Assembly: GCA_964577055.1 (NCBI GenBank)
Contig: CAZNWC010000008.1
Span: 1 to 64,000, forward strand
Origin: PNNG01 sp964577055
Lineage (GTDB): Bacteria > Bacteroidota > Bacteroidia > UBA7662
Length of the DNA stretch: 64,000 bases
Direction: 5' to 3'
A program made the position numbers and the translations under genes. Under the pieces are notes generated by a model, which worked only from the letters and a program-made list of their open reading frames with translations, made no database searches and had not been told where the DNA came from. Of the stretch, positions 53,491-61,857 are shown in pieces. The first letter of the stretch is position 1; every line of letters begins with the position of its first letter.

Positions 53491-56008
53491 GGTTATTCAC
53501 CACGATTTGGTGCACTTCACTCCCTTTGTTTCCCAGTAAATCGAAATACGCTACGCGTAAAAAGTAGCCTCCGGTGGGCAAGAGTGTTCCGCCTAGATGC
53601 CCGTCGAAAACCATTACTACGTTTCCTTCAATGAGCTGTTGCGGCATGAACTCACCGATGTATCGTCCCTCAACACTCCACAGTGCTACCTGAACAAGCC
53701 GTGGGATAGCACTGCTGATGGTTACCTGTGCGTACTCTAGAAGGTGAGGATGCACTATTTGCCTTGATAAATGAACCATGCTTGTGCTTGGTGGTGCAGA
53801 GATTTCTCGCGAATTCGGTGCTCCGGGAGTTCCCCGTCGATTGCCCTGACTACTTCCCCATCTGCTATGCCAATGGCCATTTACTTTTTCGAGTGCACGA
53901 CCGCGTGTTTCATGCAACATCGGATGGTGCAAACTATCATGGTAACTGGTGCTGGCCAAAACTTCGCCTTGTGCCGTTTCCACAGTTAGCCAACCCCCAC
54001 CTGTTAATATGCCCGGGTTTGATGAGAACTGGCGTCGATGTCGTAGCGGAATTTCACCGAAATCTGCACGCAGCAGGGCAGTGTCTCTACAGAAAACGAT
54101 AAAACTGCCGGGAGACCACGAATCGCCTTCCTGGCCAAGCACAACGCTCTGGAGCACTTGGCCCCATTCGTTGCGTTGCGAAAGCCACAATTTATGCAAA
54201 GCCCGCGCATGTGTTCCGGGCAGATACAATTCAAGGTATGGAGTACCACCAGGCATGGGGCGGAAATATATTTCACTGAAAACCGGTTTTGCTCCAAACA
54301 TGTCAGATGGTGGATGCCATGTCCATTCGGGGCCTTCAACCAGTTGACCGCGACAATCGACCACCTCTACACACCGAATGACCATACTGTCGCTGGAGGT
54401 TGGCAAGGCAGGTCGTCGGCATTTCCAACTTTGCGCATAGCCCTTGCCCTGGAGGCTCCAAACCGAATCATTCAACCAAATATGGCCGCCACCCACGGCC
54501 GAAGAAAATTGCAGGATGAGCGTATCGTTTTCAAGTACACGGACGCTCATCAAAACGGGAGGGGGAAGAGCAGTTGATAGGCCTGCCACACTGTTTTGGG
54601 CTGCAGGAGTGCCCCCATCGGGGTGCAAGCTGCCCTTCCAATTGCTTTCATCGGCGCAAGGGCTCTCCCATTCGACACGTTCAAGGGTGTGTCCTCCCTC
54701 CATACGTGCAGGAGTGCCCAACCACCGGTTGCTGTAGTACAAACTGTCGCTAACCCTTCCGTCGGGGCCAACAAGCCACACCCAATCTTCTTCGTTGTTC
54801 AAAGAAGGCCAGGTGGCAAGGCCAATACAAGCGCCAAAGGAAGACCAGCTTTGCATTGAGCCCAAGGGGACCAGCAATACAAATCCTCCTGCCGGAATGA
54901 CGTGCTCAGGCAATGTGCTTACAGTTTGTCCATCACGCCATGACCAGTTTTTAAGCGAAATATCAAATGGCGAGCAGTTGATGAGTTCAACCATTTCTGA
55001 TTCGGGCAAACCGACGGAAGGACTTGGGTCGGCCAATAGCTCATTGATTTTGACTTGACCTGGGAAAAAACGGTGATGCAGCAGTTGCAATACCGTGTCG
55101 AGTCGATTTCCAGCGGAATCTGTCAGGTTGATTTCAAATGCCAGCCATGCAGGATGCTGAAACGGGAACAGCCATTCGAGAAAGGCGGCGGAGTCGCCTT
55201 GTGGCATGGCCCTCAAAGGTGGCCCTTGACCTTGCAATTGGTAATTGGCTAAAATGGTAGCGTTTGGGCTGCCCAAAATTTTATTGAAGCGAAGCACGAG
55301 GCCTTGGTAGCCAACCAAGTGTGCTTGTGTGATCCGGGGTGCCAGTGTATCGGGCAGCGGACTGCCTGATGCTACAAAGTCATCGAAATAGAAATGGTTG
55401 GCACGGGTGCTTGAGTATACCATGCGAAGGCCAAAATATCGGCTTGAACCATGTTGGATGTCCAACACACTTCCTTCGGTTCGGTACTGTGTGCCATTGC
55501 CCGTGGTGTCGCTTTGCAGGCTCCACCAGCCGTAGGCATTGCGCTGTACCTTCACCCGCAAAACATTGTCTGATTTGTTCAAAATGCCATCGGCCCCATC
55601 GATGATTTTGGTGCGTATAAGCCCTTGCTGGCGGTACAAGCTTACCTCATCGGTAGTGTTGCCAATGCGCACAAAATAGCCTGCTAAGGCACTGTCTAAC
55701 TCAGGCCGATCGCTGACCAAGTACACATCTACGTAATTGGCAGAAGAAGGGTTGAAAGCCAAACGCGTCCACCATTCCCACGACGCTTCGTAAATGGCAG
55801 CACTTTGGGTTGCAATAAACGTGCGGTTTGAAGTGCTTGGGGCTTGCAATTGGAGTTGCGACAAGGCATTGACCTGTACATGGGAGGTGTCGCCTTGCCA
55901 AGTGGGGTTACTGGCCAATTCACCATCGGCAAAATCATCTATGAATTGGGCAATGCTTGTTTGCCCTACACAGAGGCAAAGTGTGATTAAAAGACAAAGC
56001 GTTTTCAT
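53480..56008 (-). CDS. Secreted lamin-tail-domain protein
   Basis: An 842-residue exported protein: signal peptide (MKTLCLLITLCLCVGQTSIAQ), a jelly-roll-like domain (about 25-215, ending YFDDFV), an Ig-like region, a lamin-tail domain (about 312-425: VKINELLADPSPSVGLPESEMVELINCSPFDISLKNWSWRD, with VIPAGGFVLL), and a C-terminal FlgD-like segment (QVALWSVEGRYIGEF...GGYFLRVAYFDLLGNKG). There is no clear type IX sorting domain, so the export route after Sec is uncertain. Lamin-tail domains occur in many Bacteroidota surface proteins; the function is not known. Its 3' end overlaps the ArsR-type gene by 11 bases. Confidence 0.8.
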   Translation of the reverse strand: MKTLCLLITLCLCVGQTSIAQFIDDFADGELASNPTWQGDTSHVQVNALSQLQLQAPSTSNRTFIATQSAAIYEASWEWWTRLAFNPSSANYVDVYLVSDRPELDSALAGYFVRIGNTTDEVSLYRQQGLIRTKIIDGADGILNKSDNVLRVKVQRNAYGWWSLQSDTTGNGTQYRTEGSVLDIQHGSSRYFGLRMVYSSTRANHFYFDDFVASGSPLPDTLAPRITQAHLVGYQGLVLRFNKILGSPNATILANYQLQGQGPPLRAMPQGDSAAFLEWLFPFQHPAWLAFEINLTDSAGNRLDTVLQLLHHRFFPGQVKINELLADPSPSVGLPESEMVELINCSPFDISLKNWSWRDGQTVSTLPEHVIPAGGFVLLVPLGSMQSWSSFGACIGLATWPSLNNEEDWVWLVGPDGRVSDSLYYSNRWLGTPARMEGGHTLERVEWESPCADESNWKGSLHPDGGTPAAQNSVAGLSTALPPPVLMSVRVLENDTLILQFSSAVGGGHIWLNDSVWSLQGKGYAQSWKCRRPALPTSSDSMVIRCVEVVDCRGQLVEGPEWTWHPPSDMFGAKPVFSEIYFRPMPGGTPYLELYLPGTHARALHKLWLSQRNEWGQVLQSVVLGQEGDSWSPGSFIVFCRDTALLRADFGEIPLRHRRQFSSNPGILTGGGWLTVETAQGEVLASTSYHDSLHHPMLHETRGRALEKVNGHWHSRWGSSQGNRRGTPGAPNSREISAPPSTSMVHLSRQIVHPHLLEYAQVTISSAIPRLVQVALWSVEGRYIGEFMPQQLIEGNVVMVFDGHLGGTLLPTGGYFLRVAYFDLLGNKGSEVHQIVVNNLRP

Positions 56009-56034
56009 CTTTCAAATAAGGCAAGGAAAAACAT

Positions 56035-56042
56035 TAATTTTG
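56035..56042 (+). promoter_or_regulatory. -7 box upstream of asd
   Basis: TAATTTTG is a perfect TAnnTTTG, 33 bases before the asd start; about 20 bases further up lies TTTC rather than TTG, so the -33 element is weak. Confidence 0.5.
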
Positions 56043-56075
56043 GCGCAACTTTTATCTCAAATTCAGCATAATTCT

Positions 56076-57065
56076 ATGAAAGTAGCGGTTGTAGGTGCCA
56101 CTGGTATGGTGGGAGAGGTGATGCGCCAGGTGTTGGCCGAGCGCTCATTCCCGGTGACAACGTTTTTGCCGGTAGCCTCAGAAAAGTCAGTTGGACAAAT
56201 GATTGACTTTAATGGCAAATCATATCCTGTGATTTCATTGGAGGATGCAGTTGCGGCAAGGCCCCATATTGCTCTGTTTTCGGCAGGTGGTAGTGTTTCG
56301 CTCGAATGGGCCCCCCGTTTTGCAGCCGTTGGTACAGTGGTAATCGACAACTCGTCGGCATGGCGCATGGATCCCAACAAGCCGTTGGTGGTGCCTGAAC
56401 TGAATGCCGACATCTTAACAGCAGCAGATAAAATCATTGCCAATCCGAACTGCAGCACCATTCAGTTGGTGGTTGCCCTCAACAAATTGCATGAGGTTTT
56501 TCGGGTACGTCGTGTGGTGGTAAGTACTTACCAAAGTGTAACAGGAACGGGTGTAAAGGCAGTTGCGCAGCTGATGAATGAACGGGCAGGACAAACCGGC
56601 CCTATGGCATACCAACATCCGATTGATTTGAATTGCCTACCGCAAATCGACGTTTTTCTTGACAATGGTTTCACCAAAGAGGAAATGAAAATGACCAACG
56701 AAACGGTAAAAATCATGCGCGACCCCGGTATCAAACTCACAGCAACAACGGTGCGTGTGCCTGTAATGGGTGGTCATAGCGAGTCGGTGAATGTTGAGTT
56801 TGAACACGAATTTGAGATACAAGAGGTTTACAGGCTGCTCGCTGCTAGTCCAGGAGTTGTAGTGGTAGATCGCCCGGAGGCTGGGGAATACCCTATGCCA
56901 ATCAACAGTGCCGGACGGGATGAGGTATTTGTGGGTAGGGTAAGAAGAGACGAATCGCAACCCAAAACATTGCACATGTGGGTGGTAGCCGACAACTTGC
57001 GCAAGGGAGCAGCTACAAATGCTGTTCAAATTGCCGAATACCTGCTTGCCAAAGGTTTGGTTTGA
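56076..57065 (+). CDS. asd: Aspartate-semialdehyde dehydrogenase
   Basis: Second step of the aspartate pathway, leading to lysine/diaminopimelate, threonine and methionine. The 329 residues begin MKVAVVGATGMVGEVMRQVLAERSFPV (NADP-binding) and carry the active-site PNCSTIQLV motif with the nucleophilic Cys, and RVPVMGGHSESVNVEF with the acid/base His. The open frame extends 282 bases upstream, but that part lies antisense to the lamin-tail gene and has no family similarity; the ATG at 56076 gives the family length and follows a -7 box at 56035. Confidence 0.96.
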   Translation: MKVAVVGATGMVGEVMRQVLAERSFPVTTFLPVASEKSVGQMIDFNGKSYPVISLEDAVAARPHIALFSAGGSVSLEWAPRFAAVGTVVIDNSSAWRMDPNKPLVVPELNADILTAADKIIANPNCSTIQLVVALNKLHEVFRVRRVVVSTYQSVTGTGVKAVAQLMNERAGQTGPMAYQHPIDLNCLPQIDVFLDNGFTKEEMKMTNETVKIMRDPGIKLTATTVRVPVMGGHSESVNVEFEHEFEIQEVYRLLAASPGVVVVDRPEAGEYPMPINSAGRDEVFVGRVRRDESQPKTLHMWVVADNLRKGAATNAVQIAEYLLAKGLV

Positions 57066-57156
57066 TTGGTTGATAAAACATAATGAAAAATCAAATTTGA
57101 CTCGTATTTGATTCGCGAGTTAATTGCCAGCTCATTTGTTTTAAATCCAATCAAAT
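57061..57156. promoter_or_regulatory. Nested inverted repeats upstream of the alpha-amylase
   Basis: An inner pair AATCAAAT (57089-57096) and ATTTGATT (57106-57113) lies within an outer pair TTTGATTGG (57061-57069) and CCAATCAAA (57147-57155). The same core therefore occurs four times in 95 bases, twice in each orientation. It could bind a dimeric regulator; no clear promoter box was found. Confidence 0.4.
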
Positions 57157-57157
57157 A

Positions 57158-59512
57158 ATGCGCTCTTTTTTCCTGAAAATTTGGTGTCTTTTACTGCTCA
57201 GCGGAGGAATCATTCCGGCCTTCAGCCAAGTAAATCCAACAAATCGACAAATTGTTTTACAGGCTTTTTGGTGGGACTATTGGAACAGCAATTATCCCAA
57301 TGGATGGGCAAATTACCTGGCAGAACTGGCCCCACGATTGAAAGAAATGGGCGTTGACGCCATTTGGATTCCACCAACCATCAAGAACCAAGGCCAAAAT
57401 GGCGTGGGCTATTCACCTTTCGACCATTACGATTTGGGGGATAAGTTCCAGAAAGGCTTTTTGAAAACACGTATTGGTGACAAAGACGAATTGTTGCGCA
57501 TGGTTGCAGTGATGAAAGCCAACGGAATTGATGTCATCCAAGATATTGTTTTCAACCACGTTGATGGTGCAGGCAGTAGCAATGGAGGTGGAGGACAAGA
57601 TCCGGCTGCCATGGATGACGGCAGGACATCGCGTTACAAAAACTTCCGGTATGTGAGCTGGGTGACTCCCGCGGACAATGAAACACCTGCCAATTACCTT
57701 GCACGTTCAGGCAGATTTCACAAGAACTGGCAAAATTTCTATCCGAATCCAGGCAATGCATGTTGCTCAAACGATATCAACTCGGTATGGTGGGGTCCTG
57801 ACATAAGCTATGAGTCAAATGCCTTTGGCCAAAGCAGCAATGCGACATACAATCCCCTTCAAGGCAGCAATTACATGCGCAATGAAATGCGCCGCTGGGT
57901 GATTTGGAACAAAAAGCAAATTGGCTGGGATGGAGTGCGTCTTGACGCAGTGAAACACTTTTCAACGGTTGTCACCGAAGATTTTCTGTGGAACATGCAG
58001 TTTGGCAGTCTTTGGGCCAATGGTGGGAATGATATGTTTGCTGTGGGTGAATGGGTAGGGGGCAGTGGAGAACTCGATGCATGGGCCAATAATGTACAGA
58101 ACAGGGCCAGTACCTTTGATTTTGCTTTGCGGAATGCGCTAACAGGCATTGTCAATGGGAATGGCAATTTTGACATGGGCTCGGTGCCAAGCTTTCAGCA
58201 ACAAAACAGGCAGCGCACAGTCCCCTTTGTGAACAATCACGATACTTTCAGGCCACAATTGAGTGCCAGCGGGAATTATACTGGATGGAATACAGGCTCA
58301 CAATTGGGGCCTCATATTGAGCCCAACAATGTGCGATTGAGCGTTGTCTATGCCATCGTATTGGCGGTAGATGGCGCTCCACAAGTGTTTTTCGAAGACT
58401 TGTTTAACATCGGATATTTGGGGAATCGCTTCAGTCACCGCCCCACGGTAGACAGTACCTTGCCGGTCCGCTCAGATATCGAAAACCTCATTTGGTGTCA
58501 TCAGAACCTTCGTTTTAAGGAAGGGCCGTATTTAGTGCGTTGGCAAGCAGCCGATGCGCTGGTGATCGAAAGAGGTGGAAAAGCATTGGTAGCTGTTACC
58601 GATCATTGGACGAATTGGCAAAACCTGACAGGTGTGCAAACAAGTTGGCCCGACGGCACCGTTTTGGTAGATTACAGCGGCGCCAACACTGGCACCCGCA
58701 CGGTGTACGGCGGGGGGAAAGTCGATATCAGCATTCCTCCTTGCAATGGTACAGCTTTACAGGGAAGGAGGGGTTACAGTGTTTGGGGGCCACAAGGAAT
58801 TACTGCCAATTACAGCCGGCCTGCAAAACGCATCACCCAAGAATGGGAAACGGATAATGACCTGGGCGATCGCCACGTAAGTAGCTTGCAACAGGGTGGA
58901 AGAACACCCAATAACAGCCTGGAATGCCGTGTGGTAGGCAGGGTGTTTGCCAAAGCAGGTGAACCCATCGATATCGAAGTATATCCTGGAGATACATTAA
59001 GATCCTTGACCATGGTTGTGCTGGATGCGAATTGCGATCCCTTGGATTCTGCTGCCGGTGCGGGTACCCTCATCCGTACTTTCGTGCCAAGTCAATCGGG
59101 ATGGTATACGATTCGTTTGCGCAATACAACTGGAGCACAACCCGGCCAAAAAGCATGGGTGAAGGTAACTTATGAGGCGCCTGCTGTGGTACAAACCAAT
59201 GTAACCAAGAACAAATGTGCGTGTACCACCACTACATTGCCTACTTCGGTAGATGAGGCACAAAAAGAAAAATACTGGGTACTCTATCCCAATCCGGCCG
59301 ACGATTATTTGGTGATTGAGACAGAAACGTCTTCGGTACAATGGCAAATGGCTCGGATACGAGATATACAAGGACGTGTATTGATGGAATTGCCTACCAA
59401 TGAAGAGCATGGACGTTGGTCAATGGCTGTTTCTGGCTTGGCTACCGGTATGTATACCATAGAATTGGTACATGCCCAAGGGTCGATTGTAGAGCGATTT
59501 ATCAAGCGCTAA
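57158..59512 (+). CDS. Secreted GH13 alpha-amylase with T9SS sorting domain
   Basis: A 784-residue starch-degrading enzyme. Signal peptide (LLLLSGGIIPAFSQ), then the GH13 barrel: DVIQDIVFNH, GVRLDAVKH with nucleophile Asp263, FAVGEW with acid/base Glu298, and FVNNHDTFRP with Asp362. A C-terminal beta-domain follows, then a beta-sandwich region (about 560-690), a linker CACTTTTLPTS, and a type IX sorting domain (VLYPNPADDYLVIETE...GMYTIELV...IVERFIKR). The triad is complete. Export to the surface via T9SS differs from the lipoprotein route of Sus systems; no susC/susD pair is near. Upstream repeats (57061-57156) may be regulatory. Confidence 0.95.
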   Translation: MRSFFLKIWCLLLLSGGIIPAFSQVNPTNRQIVLQAFWWDYWNSNYPNGWANYLAELAPRLKEMGVDAIWIPPTIKNQGQNGVGYSPFDHYDLGDKFQKGFLKTRIGDKDELLRMVAVMKANGIDVIQDIVFNHVDGAGSSNGGGGQDPAAMDDGRTSRYKNFRYVSWVTPADNETPANYLARSGRFHKNWQNFYPNPGNACCSNDINSVWWGPDISYESNAFGQSSNATYNPLQGSNYMRNEMRRWVIWNKKQIGWDGVRLDAVKHFSTVVTEDFLWNMQFGSLWANGGNDMFAVGEWVGGSGELDAWANNVQNRASTFDFALRNALTGIVNGNGNFDMGSVPSFQQQNRQRTVPFVNNHDTFRPQLSASGNYTGWNTGSQLGPHIEPNNVRLSVVYAIVLAVDGAPQVFFEDLFNIGYLGNRFSHRPTVDSTLPVRSDIENLIWCHQNLRFKEGPYLVRWQAADALVIERGGKALVAVTDHWTNWQNLTGVQTSWPDGTVLVDYSGANTGTRTVYGGGKVDISIPPCNGTALQGRRGYSVWGPQGITANYSRPAKRITQEWETDNDLGDRHVSSLQQGGRTPNNSLECRVVGRVFAKAGEPIDIEVYPGDTLRSLTMVVLDANCDPLDSAAGAGTLIRTFVPSQSGWYTIRLRNTTGAQPGQKAWVKVTYEAPAVVQTNVTKNKCACTTTTLPTSVDEAQKEKYWVLYPNPADDYLVIETETSSVQWQMARIRDIQGRVLMELPTNEEHGRWSMAVSGLATGMYTIELVHAQGSIVERFIKR

Positions 59513-59518
59513 CAGGCC

Positions 59519-60082
59519 GTGCCGAAACTGTTTTTTGTTTTGTTGGGCTGCATGCCTCCGGGTCGCAAAACCGAACAGCACGATGTGTTCGCTGGCATAG
59601 GTGAACAACTTCGTGACTTGCTTCCCGAGATGATCGCTTCTTGGCCTGAGGCCCAAGGACGGCTGCATATCGATGCTTGGCGTGAGGTTTCATGCGTAAA
59701 TGGATTTAAAGTCCATTGCATAGCTGCTGATGCCACGCTTCCTGCCAATGCCGCACCTCAAAAACTATGGTTCGTGAATTTGGGTGGTTACCAGCCAGGT
59801 ATGTTCGAAGAGTTGCATGAAAAGATCTTGGTTGCAGCTGAAAGCCAAAGGGAAGCCATCCGCCAGGCAAAGCAGCACCCTTTCTTTCAAAACAATCAGG
59901 CTACAGCCGGAAAAATGCCCCATGTGGATGACCAATGGGCTTTTGACGTGGACGAACTAACGCCCTTAGATGCTTTGCTTCCGTTGAAAACCGGCCAATT
60001 GTGGAAAATTGTTTTGACCGAACAGCCCCATGCGCATGAAGATCGCTTGCACATTGGTTATGTGAAATTGACGGCTCTGTAA
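59519..60082 (+). CDS. DUF1543 domain protein
   Basis: A 187-residue protein of the DUF1543 family (KLFFVLLGCMPPGRKTEQHDVFAGIGEQL, then LHIDAWREVSCVNGFKV and FVNLGGYQPGMFEELHEK). The function is unknown to me; no signal peptide is seen. The start is a GTG six bases after the amylase stop, hence possibly co-transcribed. It ends tail to tail with the DUF1569 gene, with no spacing. Confidence 0.85.
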   Translation: MPKLFFVLLGCMPPGRKTEQHDVFAGIGEQLRDLLPEMIASWPEAQGRLHIDAWREVSCVNGFKVHCIAADATLPANAAPQKLWFVNLGGYQPGMFEELHEKILVAAESQREAIRQAKQHPFFQNNQATAGKMPHVDDQWAFDVDELTPLDALLPLKTGQLWKIVLTEQPHAHEDRLHIGYVKLTAL

Positions 60083-60535
60083 TCAGGCAATAAGCCCAAA
60101 TTGTCTAAAATGATAGGTAGTGTGCATGGCGATAAGGTTTTGAACGGCTTCAGCATCCATTTTGCCATATAAGGGATGGCGCACGGTTCCGTGTGCCTGA
60201 GCAGCTTTTTGGATAGTTGCTGTTAGTTGTTCCTTTTCGAGTTCAAAGTCCAGCACACGATCATTTCGTTGTTTGATTTCGGGTAGCGTTTGTAAGTTTT
60301 TGGGAAAACTCCATGGATTTCTTTTGCTGAAATAGCGATACATGTATTTTCCAAATAGTTTACCGATGATGCGTGTGGCGGTGCTGGTATTTTTTTCGCC
60401 TAACGACAACCGGATGAAGGAAGTGCAGTGGCGACACATTTGCGCGGCATTCATGGTGCCCCATAAAGGAATGGTGGTCTCATTAAGTTCCTCCAAGATG
60501 TCAGGCAAACGAGATAGGGCTGGAGTTTGATGCAT
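60083..60535 (-). CDS. DUF1569 (DinB-like) protein
   Basis: A 150-residue four-helix-bundle-type protein of the DinB/DUF1569 group. LWGTMNAAQMCRHCTSFIRLSLGE and HPLYGKMDAEAVQNLIAMHTTYHFRQFGL hold the expected histidines (RHCTSF, MHTTYHFRQF) of a metal site. The enzymatic role is unknown. The ATG at 60535 (MHQTPAL) fits the family better than an upstream start at 60565. Confidence 0.8.
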   Translation of the reverse strand: MHQTPALSRLPDILEELNETTIPLWGTMNAAQMCRHCTSFIRLSLGEKNTSTATRIIGKLFGKYMYRYFSKRNPWSFPKNLQTLPEIKQRNDRVLDFELEKEQLTATIQKAAQAHGTVRHPLYGKMDAEAVQNLIAMHTTYHFRQFGLIA

Positions 60536-60583
60536 AAGATTCAATTGGCAATATGAATTAACCAAATAATAGTGGCAAAAACA

Positions 60584-60616
60584 AAAAGGGCCATTTCGAT
60601 TGCGAAATGGCCCTTC
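60584..60616 (-). terminator. Terminator after the PfkB kinase
   Basis: On the minus strand a 13-bp stem (60604-60616 with 60587-60599; arm AAGGGCCATTTCG) with a 4-base loop and a T-run (A at 60584-60588). The stem is perfect. Confidence 0.9.
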
Positions 60617-60631
60617 ATGAAGGACTTATCT

Positions 60632-61555
60632 TTAGTCAATAGCAATGTCAAATTGAACCAGATCAACAAAGAGTTGGATTCGGTTTTCCAGCTCCTCATG
60701 GGTAAGGCTTTCGAGTCGCTCGGAGCCAAATTTTTCTACGCAAAATGAAGCCATCGCAGATCCGTAAATGATGGCCCGTTTCATGTTGCTGAAGGAGATG
60801 TCGCGGGTTCTGGCAAGATAACCAATGAACCCACCGGCAAAAGTGTCGCCCGCGCCTGTTGGGTCAAAAACATCTTCCAAGGGGAGTGCGGGGGCATAAA
60901 AAACCTCGTGTTCGTTGAATAACAAGGCGCCATGCTCCCCTTTTTTGATGATCAGGTACTTGGGACCCATCGCGAGTATTTTTTTCGCTGCTTTTACCAG
61001 TGAATACTCGTTTGAAAGCATGCGTGCTTCTTCATCATTGATGGTGAGCACATCCACGCGCTTGATGGTTTCTTTGAGGTCGTCGAGGGCTACGGTCATC
61101 CAAAAGTTCATGGTGTCCATCACTACCAATTTTGGACGGCTTTCCAATCGGTTCATGACCTGTTGTTGCACCATGGGGGTAAGGTTGCCCAACAGCAAGA
61201 ATTCACAGTCTTGATAGCTGTTGGGAACGGCAGGATCAAAATCAGCCAATACATTCAGCTGGGTGTCGAGTGTATCACGGGTATTCATGTCCATGTGATA
61301 CTTACCTGACCAAAAGAAGGACTTTTCTCCTTTTTTGATTTGCAGGCCCGTGGTATCGATGCTGCGGCTGTGAAAGAAATCGATTTTTTCTTGTGGAAAA
61401 TCGTCGCCCACAACCGAGATGATTTTCACATTTGGTGTAAAAAAGGAAGCGGCAATGCCTGCGTAAGTGGCTGCTCCTCCGACAATTCTGTCGGTTTTGC
61501 CAAACGGGGTTTCAATGGCATCAAAGGCAACCGTTCCAACAACAACTAAACTCAT
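60632..61555 (-). CDS. PfkB family sugar/nucleoside kinase
   Basis: A 307-residue ribokinase-type enzyme. N-terminal VGTVAFDAIETPFGKTDRIVGGAATYAGIAASFF holds the substrate-side Gly-Gly motif; the C-terminal DPTGAGDTFAGGFIGYLA holds the catalytic Asp and anion hole. Substrate (adenosine, ribose or another sugar) cannot be read from sequence. The ATG at 61555 (MSLVVVG) is chosen because the upstream extension overlaps the tRNA-Asn promoter and lacks similarity. It is divergent from tRNA-Asn. Confidence 0.88.
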   Translation of the reverse strand: MSLVVVGTVAFDAIETPFGKTDRIVGGAATYAGIAASFFTPNVKIISVVGDDFPQEKIDFFHSRSIDTTGLQIKKGEKSFFWSGKYHMDMNTRDTLDTQLNVLADFDPAVPNSYQDCEFLLLGNLTPMVQQQVMNRLESRPKLVVMDTMNFWMTVALDDLKETIKRVDVLTINDEEARMLSNEYSLVKAAKKILAMGPKYLIIKKGEHGALLFNEHEVFYAPALPLEDVFDPTGAGDTFAGGFIGYLARTRDISFSNMKRAIIYGSAMASFCVEKFGSERLESLTHEELENRIQLFVDLVQFDIAID

Positions 61556-61588
61556 GTGATATTTTTTTTGATTGATAGGGTGCAAATA

Positions 61589-61619
61589 TTGCACAATTAA
61601 TTTGAACCTGCTAATATTG
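61589..61619 (+). promoter_or_regulatory. Promoter of tRNA-Asn
   Basis: TTG (61589-61591), 20-base spacer, TAATATTG (61612-61619), one mismatch from TAnnTTTG, 27 bases before the tRNA. Confidence 0.6.
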
Positions 61620-61646
61620 CAGTCCCTTAGCGAAGGCAAGGGAAAT

Positions 61647-61720
61647 TCCTCGATAGCTCAGTTGGTTAGAGCACTTGACTGTTAATCAGGGGGTCGTTGG
61701 TTCGAGCCCAACTCGGGGAG
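61647..61720 (+). tRNA. tRNA-Asn (anticodon GTT)
   Basis: Full cloverleaf of 74 bases: acceptor arm TCCTCGA/TCGGGGA with one G-U pair, D-arm with GCTC/GAGC, anticodon stem CTTGA/TCAGG with loop CTGTTAA (anticodon GTT, 61681-61683), T-stem GTTGG/CCAAC with loop TTCGAGC, discriminator G. The CCA end is not encoded. Its GUN anticodon makes it a substrate for the Tgt encoded at 21713. Confidence 0.96.
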
Positions 61721-61721
61721 C

Positions 61722-61750
61722 AAAAGCCGCACGTAAGTGCGGCTTTTTTT
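61722..61750 (+). terminator. Terminator after tRNA-Asn
   Basis: An 11-bp stem AAAAGCCGCAC/GTGCGGCTTTT (61722-61732 with 61737-61747), GTAA loop, T-run. Confidence 0.9.
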
Positions 61751-61772
61751 GTTCGTACAACGCTGCCACTGG

Positions 61773-61816
61773 GTACTTGGTTCGACCCCGATAGCTATCG
61801 GGGCAAACGGGGAGCG
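61773..61816 (+). pseudogene. Degenerate tRNA 3' end interrupted by a palindrome
   Basis: CTTGGTTCGACCCC matches the T-arm of the tRNA just upstream (TTGGTTCGAGCCC), and CGGGGAGC followed by AAA matches its acceptor end plus flank. Between the two halves lies the 18-bp palindrome at 61786-61803. It resembles a broken partial duplicate of the tRNA 3' end; it cannot fold as a tRNA. The similarity is short, so chance is not excluded. Confidence 0.5.
61786..61803. repeat. 18-bp perfect palindrome
   Basis: CCCCGATAGCTATCGGGG is a perfect inverted repeat without a loop. The core CCGATAGCTATCGG is one I associate with a dispersed palindrome in Bacteroidota genomes. I noticed only this copy in the window. 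Confidence 0.7.
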
Positions 61817-61846
61817 AAAGGTTATCGAAAGGCAACCTTTTTTTTG
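61816..61846 (+). terminator. Second terminator-like hairpin in the relic region
   Basis: AAAGGTT (61817-61823) can pair with AACCTTT, with about ten bases between, and a T-run follows. It parallels the hairpin that follows the real tRNA, as expected if tRNA end and terminator were copied together. Confidence 0.5.
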
Positions 61847-61857
61847 TTTTCTGGACC

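Noticed and set aside
55794..56075. Upstream extension of the asd reading frame
   Set aside because: It lies antisense to the lamin-tail gene and would add about 94 residues that the enzyme family lacks; the -7 box at 56035 would then fall inside the gene.
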